A stretch of 64,000 nt of DNA from Macrocybe gigantea. Taxonomy: Eukaryota > Basidiomycota > Agaricomycetes > Agaricales > Callistosporiaceae. The stretch covers positions 310,001 to 374,000 of the forward strand of contig SJRY01000050.1 in assembly GCA_011319805.1 (NCBI GenBank), written 5' to 3'. Under the pieces are notes generated by a model, which ran no database searches, had not been told where the DNA came from, and was given only the letters and a program-made list of their open reading frames with translations. The translations under genes and the position numbers were made by a program. Of this stretch, positions 13,201 through 25,867 are shown one piece after another. Positions within the stretch are counted from its first letter, which is position 1. Every line of letters starts with the position of its first letter.

Positions 13201-13388
13201 ATCCCATGGTTTCCAAATGGCTGTATCGCAGAGGAAAGACTCATCGAACGGTGATACACCTGAGAAGCAACGTGACACACCTGAATATAAACGCGTTCAT
13301 ATCCGTTCTGCAGCTTGATGCCAGTCGAATTCGGTTCAAAGTAGGCGGCGTCCGCGCCTAAGGCGAATGCAAGGCAGACTACTGCCAT
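10225..13388 (-). CDS. GH31 glycosidase, secreted, alpha-xylosidase/alpha-glucosidase type
   Basis: Complete, intron-rich GH31 gene. It begins with a short secretion signal (MAVVCLAFALGADAAYFEPN). Domain order is an N-terminal beta-sandwich (DEQFYGTGQQ near 12870), a TIM barrel with GYQQSKLRYFNQ, the nucleophile motif NFWIDQADGE (Asp codon 11690-11692), acid/base motif YMWSGDTDSRF (Asp codon 11294-11296) and SGISSWTLDIGGFAG, then a C-terminal sandwich ending PVFYLGKKDDILRGDV. Frames join cleanly through small introns, for example GTGCAG..ATCAG at about 12750 and GTATAC..GCATAG at about 12643. The likely role is releasing alpha-linked xylose or glucose from plant oligosaccharides outside the cell. 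Exact substrate not determinable. Paralogue of the fragment at 1-688. Confidence 0.88.
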
Positions 13389-13938
13389 GAGCCGATATAA
13401 AAGGTCGAAATCGCGCGAGGCATCAGGAATCTGATGATCACCTTCAACAAGATACCTATTAAAAGCAGAATCGTTGAGCTTTGTATTTCATCGCTCCACT
13501 CTACAGCGACGGAAGGCGGACCGTCTTTTGCAGAAAAGAAGGTGGGAGGCTGGGGCATGTGATAGACGACTATGAGAATCGAAGGCCCAGGAAGCCACGA
13601 AATATGGAAATTTTGACCCAAAAATCGACGATGGAGAAGGACGAAGCGATGATAGATCATTTCGACGATATTGTCAACATTAGCGACGTCGCTGAAGGTT
13701 GTCGTGACAATCCCAAAATTGCCATTGCAGGGGGAAAATAGCTTGAGTCTTATTACGACGTAAATAGCACTTCTCCGCGACTTGAACATTGGAGTGATCT
13801 ATGCCAGTGAAAGTGATCTAATAATGTCAAATTATTTAGAATGCACACAGTCAGATGTAACCGGATCGTAGAACAAAAACGATTGCGACAGGCCGTAGAG
13901 ATACAGTAGCAAAGGGACGAAACAACGGCTGTAAGGAC
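13389..13938. other. Intergenic with an uncertain minus-strand ORF
   Basis: Upstream of the GH31 start and downstream of the Trs65 stop. A 136-residue minus ORF (13379-13789, starting MFKSRRSAIYVVIRLKLF) fills most of it and overlaps the GH31 start codon in another frame. It has hydrophobic stretches but no family likeness. It is more likely GH31 promoter sequence than a gene. Confidence 0.3.
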
Positions 13939-16900
13939 TATGAATTTGCAGGCTCGTGTACAACGACATCCATGACGGACCTGAACAGGCAAACTAAGAC
14001 ATTTAAACGAATCGCAGCACTTCGTTGGGACCACGTACCGCAGATTTATTGAAAATCCGGTCTCAATGTCCGTCAGAGTCAACGCGTCAATGGAATGAAC
14101 ACCGGGCGTCAAAGCCAAAAAGTCCATTCGAACAGACTGGCAAGCAGAGGGTCTTAGGGGTCTAGATATTCCGCACATGAGTTTAGAAGCCGGCTTGCAA
14201 GACTTGCTACGTACCCGATTCGCACTCTAGCATCCATTGGCATGATTCCCGGAATGCCCAGCTTCGCGCTCACGCTCGCGTCTCCGTATTGCTGCTGCTG
14301 CATCTGATCCCTCTTCCTCCTCCTTCGCTCCATATCCGGACAGGTGATCTCGAACCTCCTCGTCCACTCCGACTGATTAAACACGAATATATCGAGGGTA
14401 AAGTAGTCAAGAGGGTATATCTTCCCGGGCCCCAGCACCGTGTCCTTGCCTGAGCCACTGCGCCGCCCAGGTAAGGGCAGCAGCCCGACTGACACAACGA
14501 CCGACTCGCCGCTGTCCTCCGCGTTCCGAAGGCTCGTGTACGTCTCCTGTTCGCCCGACGCGCCAGGAACCCACGGTCCAGGCGTCTGCGGCACAGGCGT
14601 GCTCCCCATCGCGTTCCCCCTCTCGCGCCGGATCTCGACCATGGGCCCAACATTGCCCGTCGTTAGCGATGCAATCGGGCCCTGCGACATAGGTGTCGGG
14701 GGAGCGGCCGAGAAGGGCGGGTAGGCAGGATAGGCGGGCGTCATCGGCGGCGGTGGTAAAGGCTGCTGCTGCTCATCATAGGCTCCAGGCGATCCGTTCC
14801 CATTCGGATGTATTTCTTGGCTTGTGGAGGCACCGGAGCACCGTACGTGGTCGGAGAACGTGGCATCTGCGTCGCCAAAGAGGGAGGAATGTATGATGTA
14901 CGTGGTGAGTTGTATCCAGGCAGCGGAGGCTGTTCCGGGTGCTGTACGGGCTCGGTGTGTTGCTGACGTTGATCATAGGTATCGACGCACGGTTCGGCGT
15001 CGACCCCTTGATAGAACGTACAGCAACAAAACTCGATCCGGGTAGAGTATGGCGCTTGCTGCCCGCTATAGCGGAAGTTTGGGGCGTGAAACCGGAGGCG
15101 AACATGGCAGAAGCTAGCGACGAAGGGCCCGGTGTCCTCGGCGTCGACGACGCAGGGAATGGCGATGCCGGCTCTGGTAGCGCTTGTCGCATGCCCGCCA
15201 TGTCATCATCAAGAGGCATACTCTGATGCGCAGAGAGATCCAACACGCAGTTCCATTTCGACGAAAATGGCTGCGTGGGGAATAGCGGCTGCGCATCGAC
15301 ATCGATAGAACTCCCGGAAGTATAGGGCCGTCCAAAGATATTGATCGAAACTGCCCGCTGGAGCTCCGAGCCTGCTCCGCTATTAGAATCCCGGGAAAGC
15401 GAAAATCCTTCCACTTCCTCGGGCGCGCGCAAGAATGACACCGCATACAGAAGGTTATACTGCGCCATGGATCCAATTCGAAGTGGGAAAACCCTATTTT
15501 CAGCATCATGCTTGAAGCATCCGTCGCCCCAGCCGAGGAGGATAGCCTTTGCGCCTTCGCCGCTGATCGTAACTTCGACCTTGTCAACCAAGAACCCAAC
15601 GCTCGGCCCAGAGTCTCCCGCATTATCAATTTCCACACATAGCACCACAGTCCGCTCCTCATTTCCGGCTTCCCTTTTCTCTTGCTCTGTTTCAGCAAAA
15701 TCTTTGTCCAAACTGCCGTCGTGGTCGGGAAGCAAGACGTACGGCACAAACACCGTCCTCATACGCACCCGAAAACCGGATACTGTTTGCAGCGTTTTGC
15801 GATACGATTTCCGCAGAGTAGGATGCGCGGTTCGGATGGCAGTCATCGGAGAAGGCGTGACAGCGGTAAGGGGAGGGAGGGACACGGGACCCAACGAAAA
15901 CAACTTTTGTCGAGAGACTGTACCCAGGCGGATGGTAGGTAGATTTATGCGCCCTTCGTCGTCATTTGCAAAAGTCGGACCTCCAGCGAAATCTTGGACG
16001 ATGCATTTTAATGTAGATATCAAAAATTCGTACCTGCGAACAAGCCCTGCAAGAGGTTCACCTCTTCAAGGCCCTGCAAAGCGCCCTCTTCTAGCTCTTC
16101 TTTGGGAAAACTGTCCGTCCCTGGAGACTCGGGAGCCAAGAGCTGCTGTCCCCCAATTTTGGCCAAATATGCAACAAGAGGGTGTCTTTGCTGCATCAGC
16201 TTCAGGGGCCTCTCTCTTAGCGTGACCGAAATCGTAATGCACAGGAGCGGATCGGACACATTCAATCGCAGAAACGCTGTCGACAAAAAAAAAATCACGC
16301 CAAAATAAGACCACTCCGAACGACGGCCTTTGAATTTAAAGAAACCTTTATCTCACAGACAGTGAAAGCCAGACGATAAACGGCGACCCAGATCTGTTCC
16401 TTATCCGACCACAGCAGCGCAAACGATTCCTTCGAGTCCTCGTCCGCATTCTGTCCCCATATGCTCGCGAGGAGGAGCGTGCCCTCGGACGCAGCGTACC
16501 GCTTATCGTGCTCCGCGGACTGGGGCGTCGGATTCGGCGTTGCCGGTGGCAGAATGGACGGGTGATGGACGTGCAGCTTGGAACCGCCGCCAGCTTTGCT
16601 CGCGAGGGCGGAGCGTGGTGGAGCTCCGAGCTTCGAAGTGCGTAATACGTCAGGGACCGGATTGGGCGCGGACGAGATATAGGTCGCCTCGAGCGCTACT
16701 TGGATATGAGCGAGGAATGCGAGCAGGACATGCGGCGGTTGATTGGGATCCGCCGGTGTGTCGGACGTGGGGTGTTCGATTCGAAGACTGAGAAACGATT
16801 GAAGCTGTTCGTCTGCGCCGCATAGTCCATGAAAAGCATCAGACATGTGCCGTTTGCTAAACGCATCTTCCGACATCCCGGCCGTAGCACTCACCAAAAA

Positions 16901-17039
16901 ATGCCTGCCTTCGATCGACCAAGCCCGACTGTAGATGTGCCAGCCAGTCGTCCAAAGGGCCGTTGGGAGGAAACTGGACCGTCGTATCAGGGACCAGCAC
17001 GTTCAAGACAGAGGAGGCGAACAAATGCTCGAAGGACAT
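13939..17039 (-). CDS. TRAPPII complex subunit Trs65-like
   Basis: Trs65 is a subunit of the TRAPPII tether at the Golgi, which helps activate Rab11/Ypt31-type GTPases. The start MSFEHLFASSVLNVLVPD is at 17039. It continues with RRQAFF, FLSLRIEHP, LLLASIWGQNADEDSKESFA, LLCITISVTLRERPLKL, then a long beta-rich region (RTVVLCVEIDNAGDSGPSVG, near 15650) and LYAVSFLRAPEEVEGF. A Pro/Ser linker follows, then VVVSVGLLPLPGRRSGSGKD and the end LTPGVHSIDALTLTDIETGF, SINLR, with the last intron at about 14035/13978 and stop 13939-13941. Oddity: in the linker the open frame changes twice (near 14905-14935 and near 14820-14835), each equal to one lost base and neither with a good intron. Identity rests on the N- and C-terminal blocks. 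Confidence 0.82.
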
Positions 17040-17788
17040 GTCTTGTGCCAAAAAGAGTTTAATGAGCGAAGATGGAGCACGACGACGACGAGATTAAAGA
17101 TCCAGAACCTATCCGACGTTCATGAGAGACTAAAGCTCTTTGCCCGTAGTGGCTCGAACGCAGAATATGAGATGGACGACAGCCGGTCGACGCGTCGTTT
17201 GACGAGTGACGTTGTTGTTCCATGTTTGATGGAACCTTTTCGCTCCGACATGCAAGACTGTTTATGATGATGAACATGGTATACAGGGCAAAGCATTTCG
17301 ATTCCTATTTTCATTTCCTTCAAACAAGCTACCCACGATAAAGACAGAAAGGAGAAAAGAAGGGAAAAGCAAAACTATGCAAAGGAACAAATGGTTTACT
17401 GGCGGAATAAGAAGCCCAATTCTCCCTCACCCTGACCATCCCAACGACGAACAAACTACCGAAAAGGTCTTTGCAGTCGCGCGAGGGTGAGTTCCGGGGG
17501 GGGGTGGATACACAAAAGAGAAAAGCGAAAAGGTGACGCCGAGCCTCACTCCATATCAACAAGATATAGCGAATAAATATGACACAAGAAACGGAGAATG
17601 AAAAGGATGGAAGTAGAAATGAGCAGAACGTCCCGAATAAATATGTACTGAAAGACCGAAGTAGATAGAAGGTTCGAACGAAATGAAAGCCGATAGGAAG
17701 CCATAGCAAAGGCCGGTGAGTCGTGTCAATGACGTCAAGACGTAAGGGCATGAGGCATCTCCATTGCGTACGGCATCCCGGAAGTGGA
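17040..17788. other. Intergenic, upstream of the Trs65-like gene
   Basis: No convincing gene. It contains a run of nine G (about 17496-17504) and purine-rich plus-strand sequence. It should hold the Trs65 promoter on the minus strand. Confidence 0.4.
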
Positions 17789-18908
17789 TTAGTTTTCGTT
17801 TGGTATGATAGAACAATGGTATTGGGAGTTCGAGAGGCGGAGATAGTCGGAAGAGGAGGAAATGGGCTTCAATTCATTTGAGCATTTCAAATCCAGAAGG
17901 ACTGATTGCGTCAGTTGATTATGTGAGGCACGTGCTGATAAGACCTCAGGTTGCCATAATTGATGGGAACTACACCATCGAAGGGTTGCGCCTCGATTGT
18001 GAAGAATGTGACGATGATGGGGCGGAGGAGTTCTAGATGATGGAGGAGGCGAAGAAAGACGGGAGGACGAGGAGGAGGGCAACAGAGGCCTCGGTGGAGG
18101 ACGGTGCGTCGGTTTTCGGTAAGTCTGCCAAATTTCACATTGGCTCCAATAAAGCGAAACGTTCAAGCAAAAACAACTCACATGTCTCGACATGATGATT
18201 TTTGCCATCGAGACTGGCACATCTGATTGATACAGCGCTGGCACTGAGCGAAACGTAAGAAAATGCGTCTGAAAGGAGGGAAGGGGGGATAAGCAGTCGC
18301 TTACCAGGGGTCTCGAACGCAGGCCCAGCTCTTCTCACGCGGGGGCTCTGCGATCCTTGCCAGTTCTGAGAGGGAGCTTCGACCCCCTGAGACGGCGGTT
18401 GGAGGCCGACGCCCTTGCCATGCATCGAAGTCTCTGTCATCTTTAGAGAGACCGGGAGGGTAGGGAGGCTCTGCCACGACAGGAGCCCCCAAGGCCATGA
18501 CGACCGCCGTTGTTGCGTCTGCTGGGGCGCATTGTCCTTCTTTTCTACGACTTGTACAGTTACTTCCCGTTTCGAGGCTCCCCACATTCTTTCTGAAGCA
18601 GAGGAAGGCCGCACGGATGAAGGACAGAGGACTACCGAGGCCAGGAGGGATAGGAGGATGGACGAGTTGGAGGGCAGGCCCACGTCGAACGAGGGGAAAG
18701 AAAAGGACGACATGGACACCGACATGGAGCCCTGAGGGAACTGGCGAAGGAGCATCATCGTTAAGCACAGCGATGAAGGGACTGCCTGGACAGCAGGGAC
18801 GAGGCGCTCGTCGTGGTCGTGGTCAACGATACACGAAACAAAGCTAATACTAAATACGACTTCTCGGCAACCGCCGATCGCCAGTGCACGTGCCACCCGC
18901 CTTGGCAA
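17789..18908 (-). CDS. Hypothetical protein (weak gene)
   Basis: Not recognised. A long open frame (18135-18908) holds a hydrophobic stretch (SILLSLLASVVLCPSS) and a Gln/Pro/Ser-rich middle (KKDNAPQQTQQRRSSWPWG). A GTGAGT donor at 18180 allows splicing to a Pro/Ser-rich tail frame (17789-18130, THRPPPRPLLPSSSSSRL). A second open frame overlaps the same stretch (18301-18768), so the true frame is not certain. The start may be the Met of MMLLRQFPQGSM rather than 18908. It lies upstream of Trs65 on the same strand. Confidence 0.3.
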
Positions 18909-21239
18909 CCGCCCCGATACTTATCCAACCCTTCATCGTACAGTATACTCTCCAGCGCCATAAACGGTGCATTTTTCATTGTCTGGTGGCCGTTTTTTAA
19001 TTATACACCCTTGCTCGTCATTCTCAGCGTTGCTGCCACGGCGAGCACTCAAAGCCCGTGTTAACGCATGATCATGATGTTGTATAACGTACAGCCCCAC
19101 CCGTGCAACCGTCTGGCACCTCCGACAACACAACTGTTTCGAGGGTCTGGACAGTTCGCATCCATGATTGTTCCACAATCAGTCTTGTCGCGGACAACTC
19201 CCCGCGCCGATATTTGTCCCCTATGTAATCAAGATGCAATGCCCCGCACCTTGTGGAATTAATATTTACCAGACCTTGAAGGGTGTCGTCCACTACACCC
19301 ATTCATAAATTACCAACGCAGGGGCATGCAGACCTTTTGCACAGGATTGAAATACACATGCCGGTCCTCTCCTGCCCAGACCGTAGAACGGCCTGTCCCT
19401 TCAAGGCGACAAAATCGGACTGCACATCCGCCCGCCTTCGCGACACCAGAATGGGTGAACACGCTGAATCACCTGCAAATCTATCTCGTCCCATTTGCTC
19501 ATTATAACTTGCCGTGTTGATGGCCTATTCTACGACGATTCCCGAGGTCTCCATCGCGCACACGACGCTCATGTCATGCGACTTTTTTATCCACATGAGT
19601 ACAAGAACCAGTCAAAAAGCCCCGGCTCTATGAAGCTGGTCGTTACTTGTGCACCGTGCGACAGTCATGAGGCCTCACTTTCGACACAGAAAAAGCTCTA
19701 CCCTCCAACAATTGTCAAGGACCGCATCGCAGCCTTGTCTTGTCATTCACCCTGCCACCGCCGCCCCACATGCTCTGCCTGACCCATGTACTGCGCAACA
19801 AATCATCCAAGACAATCGCATATATACCGGACCGTCGAATCCACGCAAGAAGATTTTCCATTCTCTTCCTCTTTACCTTATCCCGCCGGCCGATCTACCT
19901 CGGCAGATTATTTGAACATGACCGACTAGTCACATTGCACTGCGCCATTCTTCAATTCCCTATCTCCTTTCATCTGGTGCTTTTCTAGACCACCTTTGCT
20001 CGCGCGTACACGTCGTGCGTGCGTCAAGGCGCTCAAAAGTGTGGCCGATAGAACCCCAGAACATGCCCATCGCCGCGTATGCCAGACGAGCAACAACGAC
20101 GGTCGACGTTGCGCTCTAGCCTATCCACCGCGACCCCGGCTCGATTATCGCACATCATCATACCCATACATGACCGATCGACATTTCGGCAAGTGATGTT
20201 CGAGCCGTTCTATATGTCCCTCGCTCGTCCTCGGATTGAGCAAAAAGACATGACCTCAATCTCTACGTCATGCATCACAAAAAAACGAACGCTTCAAACA
20301 ACCAAAAATAGACAGCATAGGCGGCCGTGTAACCTCGCGAAATCATTTGCCTCCGAGACATCATGCATCATGCGTCGTGATCAGCTGCAGCATCTCAAAT
20401 CTGTCAAGCAAGCGTCTGAAAATGTCTTTCGAATACCTGGTTCATCCCATCAAGAAACTTTTTTTATAGCACGACATTCGCATCGATCTATATGCTAGGC
20501 CCTATCATGCGACAACGGGACAACAAGAGATTGCTGGTGTTACAAAAGAGCATGAATCGAAAGAGCTAAGTATAAGTTACAAATCAATGTCCGTATGCAA
20601 ACCGAAGAGAATACCAAAGACGCTTCAAAGATAAAAGGACAATGTCATAAATAGGAAAAAAAGGTTAAAAAGGCATCATCTATAGTGCGGAAAAATTGCA
20701 TCCAATGGTGGGGGAAGCTCGAAACCTTTGTCGCTGCAATCGCATGCGTGTCATGTTCATGTCATGTGAGGTCGTGCCATAACTGCCGTATATGCGTGGA
20801 AGCGAAGCCGTGCGATTAGATCGAGTCGTCGATTGGGAAAAGATGCAAAAAAATGCGGTTTTTCATGTCGCTGGATGTAGGGATGGGAATCAAAACTAAC
20901 GAAACGCCCTCGCCTAGAAAACCACACGCCCAAAAGAAAGGTGTCGTCCACCACGCTTGTCATCGGTTTCAGTATCTACGTCTGCGCGCGAAAAAAATTA
21001 AGAGGTGAGGGGAAGATTAGGTGGGAAAGGAGTATTGGCTTGTCGTACGATGTCGAGTGAGTGGGTGGTGTTGGGTGGGTTTTGTCCTCGCTGCGCTCGG
21101 CTCGGAGCAACAGACAGATTTTCCGGGGGAAGGTGGGTATCACGGCATCATCGAATCATGGAAGATCGAACTTCGAAATTGCAGGTGTCCATGTCAACCC
21201 TAGGCAGTAGGTTGATACAACAACCTTCTAATTTTTTTT
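18909..21239. other. Long stretch without a recognisable gene
   Basis: About 2.3 kb with only short, mutually overlapping ORFs on both strands (the longest is 139 codons at 20079-20498) and no family motifs, no repeats seen and no tRNA-like fold noticed. The left end may hold the promoter of the weak gene at 17.8-18.9 kb, and the right end the 3' flank of the transporter. Non-coding RNA cannot be excluded. Confidence 0.4.
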
Positions 21240-23301
21240 TCACACCCGCCAGGTTCCCTTCTTTTTGACGAGGAGGAAGCGCGTTATGGAGAGGCATGCG
21301 GCGCCACAGAGCACGCATATGCCAGAGAAGAGGACGGGTCGCCACCATATGAAGGAGGAAGAAAGCAATGCGCCAGCGATAGGCGATCCTAAAACAAGAA
21401 CACAGAAGGCAAGGCAAGGAACGACATATCAGGAATATGCTTGATACGTCTAGCGAAATATCATGCCATACCTATCAGCCCGCCAAACCCTGCAAAATGC
21501 CATTCAATGATTTGAAACGCCGTGAAAAGAAGGACCGACGAACATACTCACCAGTCAATGTGAAGCATATTCCTAAACGGGATCCGATCTCAGAGTCCTT
21601 CTCAGCCATAGAGCCAACCAGTGGCGTCAGAAGGCTTGCATCTGTCAAACCGTTTCGTCAGCGATGACAGGCCCATGACAGAAACGATGCCTTGGGTACG
21701 CACATCCACCGGAGAAGAACCCATAGAGCACCGCAAATACCGTCGTGCCCGGGATTGTGTCGATGACGATGAAGCAGAACGCCAAGACGCCGCAAATTGA
21801 GATGCAGGCTATCGTTACATTGAACACTCCATAGCGTGCGACCATCATGTTGGGTACGACTCGGCCGGCGATGCTGACGCCGTTCAGGACGACCAACTGG
21901 GCGGTAGGAACTCCGTTATTTGTACGCATGTACGATGGCTGAAATTTGCTCACAGTATAGAAAGCAAAATGAGGCGGTAGTCCGTTCTTTATGGCCTTCA
22001 ACTGCAGGAAGAACGTCGGAATGTACAAGCCTGCATAATTGAGAAAGGTGCTAAGACATTCACAGCGGTCAGCTGACAGACTCAACGATATGGAACCCAG
22101 ACTCACCCGAACGTAAGAATGAGGTACGCTGGATCGCGAAGGTAATGGCGGAAATCGGACCATAGACTGCTTTCTTTCGGTGGACCAGGAGGGAATCTAG
22201 TCCTCATGAGGCACACCGAAATTAGCAAGAGGCCCGCTATGAGACCAGCACTAGCCCGAACACCGTTATGGAACCCGACTGGACCGTGGAATAGGTTGTT
22301 GAGCATGATGGGGTGGACCGTTGCTCCAAGCGCCGAACCCTGAGCCAACAACCAATGGGCGATGCCGCAATATCAAAGGAAAGAGGAACGCACAGAGGCG
22401 GCGATCCCTATTGCAAAGGCACGCCGGCGATTAAAGTATTGCGTCACGACTGCCAAACTGGGCACGTAGGTTATCCCAAGCGCCGAGCCCAACCCTAATC
22501 CGTGTGCAAGGAATATCTGTTAAATCGATAATCAGACCATCTGAGTTCATTATCACGGGTCTGCACATGCCTGATAATACTGTTCAGGCCGTGAAAGGGA
22601 CACCATGAAGAGGCAGAACACATATAGCACGAGTCCGCCGATCATTAAGTGATAACTGGAAGATGATCAGCACGATGAGCAGGGTGGGGAACGGAGATAG
22701 ATCGCATATAGCATACAAATGGCCGGTGTCATACAGCCTGCCAGAGACTAGGCCGCAAGAGAGCGTCAAGAGCAGTTGTATGCTGCCTATCCAGCTGTGG
22801 ACACCATGGTCATTACGCGAGCGAGGCTGTCAATTGCAGGGACGAACCTGATTTGTGATGATGTGTACTTCTCGTTCAGGTATTCGCGAACATAGAAGTC
22901 TTTTTTGTTTGTGGCGCTCGCCTGTCAAGCCTCGGGTGCTGAAAATAAAAGATTTATGATGATTTACCGTTATAGACCCCGTACGCGTTGGTGTAGCTGG
23001 CGGAGATGAATAATCACGTTCATCAACAGGAAAGCCCCATGGGTTATGTACGCGAACTTGCCCGAACGTGCAAAACTGAGCTAGCCAGCTGCAGGCATAT
23101 AACCGATCATCAGCATCTTCGGAAGGACAAAGAGGTAGAAATGAATAAAGAGACTTGCACGCCTGCGACGACGGACCAGGCTCTCCAGCCTCCTTCGGGG
23201 TAGTCCGATGGGGCTGTCCGCGGAGGTTCGGCGCGCTCGACGTCGTGGCCGGAGCGAAAGCCGTCTGGCCTGTCGGAGTCGTTGGAATCCCCGGAGGCCA
23301 T
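21240..23301 (-). CDS. MFS transporter, monocarboxylate (MCT/Mch-like) type, copy 1
   Basis: Proton-coupled solute carrier of the plasma membrane, MCT-like branch of the major facilitator superfamily with about 12 membrane spans. It starts MASGDSNDSDRPDG, with the family entry motif DYPEGGWRAWSVVAGV. Then come SASYTNAYGVYNG, IGSIQLLLTLSCGLVSGRLY, the mid-protein GSALGATVHPIMLNNLF, a basic/proline loop, and the second half LNGVSIAGRVVPNMMVARYG with FAVLYGFFSGG. The end is GSPIAGALLSSSFIWW, stop 21240-21242. Many small introns are needed. Substrate unknown. The family includes carriers of monocarboxylates and riboflavin, and many fungal members are unassigned. A tandem paralogue follows 393 bp upstream. 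Confidence 0.85.
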
Positions 23302-23694
23302 GACGAAGATGTTCTAAGACGACGGTTGGTGAGACGGCATGCAAGGAAAAAGCTGGGGCAGAGAGGGGACGCGGAACGTACGACGTCCTGCCATTCTTTA
23401 TCCTGGCGAGGCGGCTTCATAGGGGGGCGGCTGTGAGGAGAGGTGGATGTGAGAAATGAAGGTGCCGAGCTGGCATTTGTGAGGAATGTGACGGGGTGTG
23501 AATGAGCAACAGCAGCAGCAGCAGCATTCGTCCAAAATTCCAAATCCAACGAGAAGGCTGGAGCGATGCGGCTATTCATAGCACAGAGACGTGGGTGGGA
23601 AACATGCCCTTCCGCCTCCAAATCGCCGCGGATCTAATCTCACGAAATCCAAACCCGAGGGTGCAACGGACGTCGCTTCTATTATAGAACCTAA
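23302..23694. promoter_or_regulatory. Short spacer between tandem transporters
   Basis: It must hold the 3' flank of copy 2 and the promoter of copy 1. A CAG/AGC run lies at about 23505-23525. The open minus frame through this area (start 23621) lacks transporter likeness and probably is leader sequence. Confidence 0.4.
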
Positions 23695-25867
23695 TCATAA
23701 CCACCCGCTGCCTTTTTTCCGCGACACAAGCATTCGCGTCGTCGTGAAACAGCCCACCCCACACAAAACTGAAAGCCCAGCGAAAATGCTCGGTCGCCAC
23801 CATACGAACGACGACGAAAGCAGCGCCCCCGCGATAGGCGAGCCTTGCGCCACGTTAACCACCCACATTTTCATATCAGAAACCGCGCGGCCTTACCTAC
23901 AAGTCCTCCGAATCCTGTACGGGTACGGCGATCGGGTCATCACACACAACTCAAACAAAAGCATTGCCCATACCTGTAAACGTGAAGCAGACACCCATCC
24001 GCACGCCTATCTCTGCATCATTGCGCGCCAGCGAGCCGACCATCGGAGGTAACAGCCCAACATCTTTTTAACGCAGCGTGTTTTAGACTTTGTGTTTAAT
24101 ATGGGCATGGCATGTAGATGCATGGACGAGACACCCACATGCTCCCGAGAAAAACCCATAAAGGATCGCATATATCACTGTTCCTACCACATTCTTGACC
24201 GCCAGCGTGCAGAAGATCAAGATCCCACACGTCGTCACGCAGGGTATCACCACGTTAAAGACCCCCACCCGTGAAACGAGCATATTTGGGAACACTCGAC
24301 CTACAACGCTCGATCCATTCAAAATTACCAGCTGAAACGTGTCTGCGAGTCAGTCTCGCATCTTCCAGCAACGTGTACACAAACCGTATAAAATGCAAAA
24401 TGGGGACTGAGCCCGTTTTTGATAGCGTTCAGTTGCAGAAAGAATATAGGAAAATAGAGGCCTGTCAAGACTAGTACAGTTCTGAAAAGGCAGGTCAGCT
24501 ATCCCATCTAAAGGAACGGACCGATCGCGTCGCACACACCCTATGATCATTATGACGTAGGGGATATCCCCCAATACACTAAACACTTTGTTTGGGTTTT
24601 TCTTGTGCAGGCCAAGCCTGGGTCGCATCAGCAATATGGCAATGAGCATCAGTCCGGCAAGAAAACCGGCGCTCGCCCTGACGCCGTCGTGAAACCCAGT
24701 GCCGCTATGAAAAAGCCTGTTCAACATGATCGGATGAAGCGCGCCACCCACCCCGGCGCCCTGATGAAAAATGTGGACACAATCAGCATGGTGTACCCCC
24801 TCCGCGGAATCCGAGACGAAGCAGATGCTTGTCAAGCAACTACACCTACAGAGGCAGCGATGCCCATGGTCGTCGCTCGGCGGCGACGAAAATACTGCGA
24901 GACGAGGCCGAAACTTGGCACATATGTGATGCCAATGGCGATGCCTACGCCGAGGCCCTGTGCGAGGAATACCTGAGAACAGGAACAAAACAAAAGCAAC
25001 AGCACTCGTCAACCGGACGGTCCTCTTTCGATCATCAAAACTTGGCGAGCGTGGGCCATGCCACCCCTCCGCGGGGCAGCAGCCAAGCCAGCATCATGAC
25101 TCAACTTGATAGTACTGTCCTGGATGCGACAGCGACAGCATGAACAGACAAAAGACGAGCAGGACTGCTCCGCTGATCATCAGATGATAGCTTCGACATG
25201 TGGTATTAGTCCATGACGTTGATCCAATTTGCTGAGAGCCCAACTCGGCATGCTTACAAGTATCCACCGTCAAAGGCACGGCCCGACACGAGTCCAAACG
25301 ACAGCGTGAGCAGCAGCTGCGTGCTCCCGATCCAGCTGAGTGAACGTCATGAAACGCCATGAGGGACACGGGAGGGGGGAGGTGTGAACTTTGAAACGCA
25401 CCTGATTTGGGAAGACGTGTATCTGTCACTGAGATATTCGCGGACGTAAAAATCTGCGTTTGAACCTGCAATGAGCAGCGCTTCGCCAAGCCGTCGACAA
25501 CCGAAATCACCGTTGTAGACGCCATAGGCGTTGACGTATCTAGACCCGACTGACGTTGAGCCTTCCAAAAAGTCTACCGCCACGCTTCGGATCAAACAAT
25601 GACGCACCCAAAGGTACAAAACTGGACAATCCACCTAGTAGGCACACCTTTTCAGCACATCTGGCCATCCTGCCATCCTACAAGGCAATCAATAATGGCA
25701 ACTCACGCTCCGAGAACCGCAGACCAGGCTTTCCAACCGCCTTCGGGAAAATCGTCGACCATCTCAGATTGCACTTCCTCCTTCGTCACGTCTGCAGCGC
25801 TCTTCTCCAGCTGGTTGTCCACCTGGTTCGAGCTCGCCTTGCTCAATTGTTCCGCCGTTGATGTCAT
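23695..25867 (-). CDS. MFS transporter, monocarboxylate (MCT/Mch-like) type, copy 2
   Basis: Tandem paralogue of the 21240-23301 transporter. It starts MTSTAEQLSKASSNQ with family motif DFPEGGWKAWSAVLGA, then YVNAYGVYNG and SNADFYVREYLSDRYTSSQI, SYHLMISGAVLLVFCLFMLS, GAGVGGALHPIMLNRLFHSG, LVILNGSSVVGRVFPNMLVS and IYAILYGFFSGA. The last exons give GSPIAGALLSSSFVWW and end SRKKGSGWL at 23695-23697. Blocks match copy 1 one for one, so the pair arose by duplication. Both lie on the minus strand, but each probably has its own promoter. Plasma-membrane carrier; substrate not known. The upstream in-frame ATG at 25960 gives an extra 31 residues without family likeness, so 25867 was chosen. Confidence 0.85.

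Noticed and set aside
15341..16225. 294-codon plus-strand ORF
   Set aside because: Lies wholly antisense to conserved Trs65 exons and has no family likeness.
22830..23621. 263-codon minus-strand ORF overlapping the first transporter
   Set aside because: Runs across the transporter N-terminal exons in another frame; the transporter motifs decide the frame.
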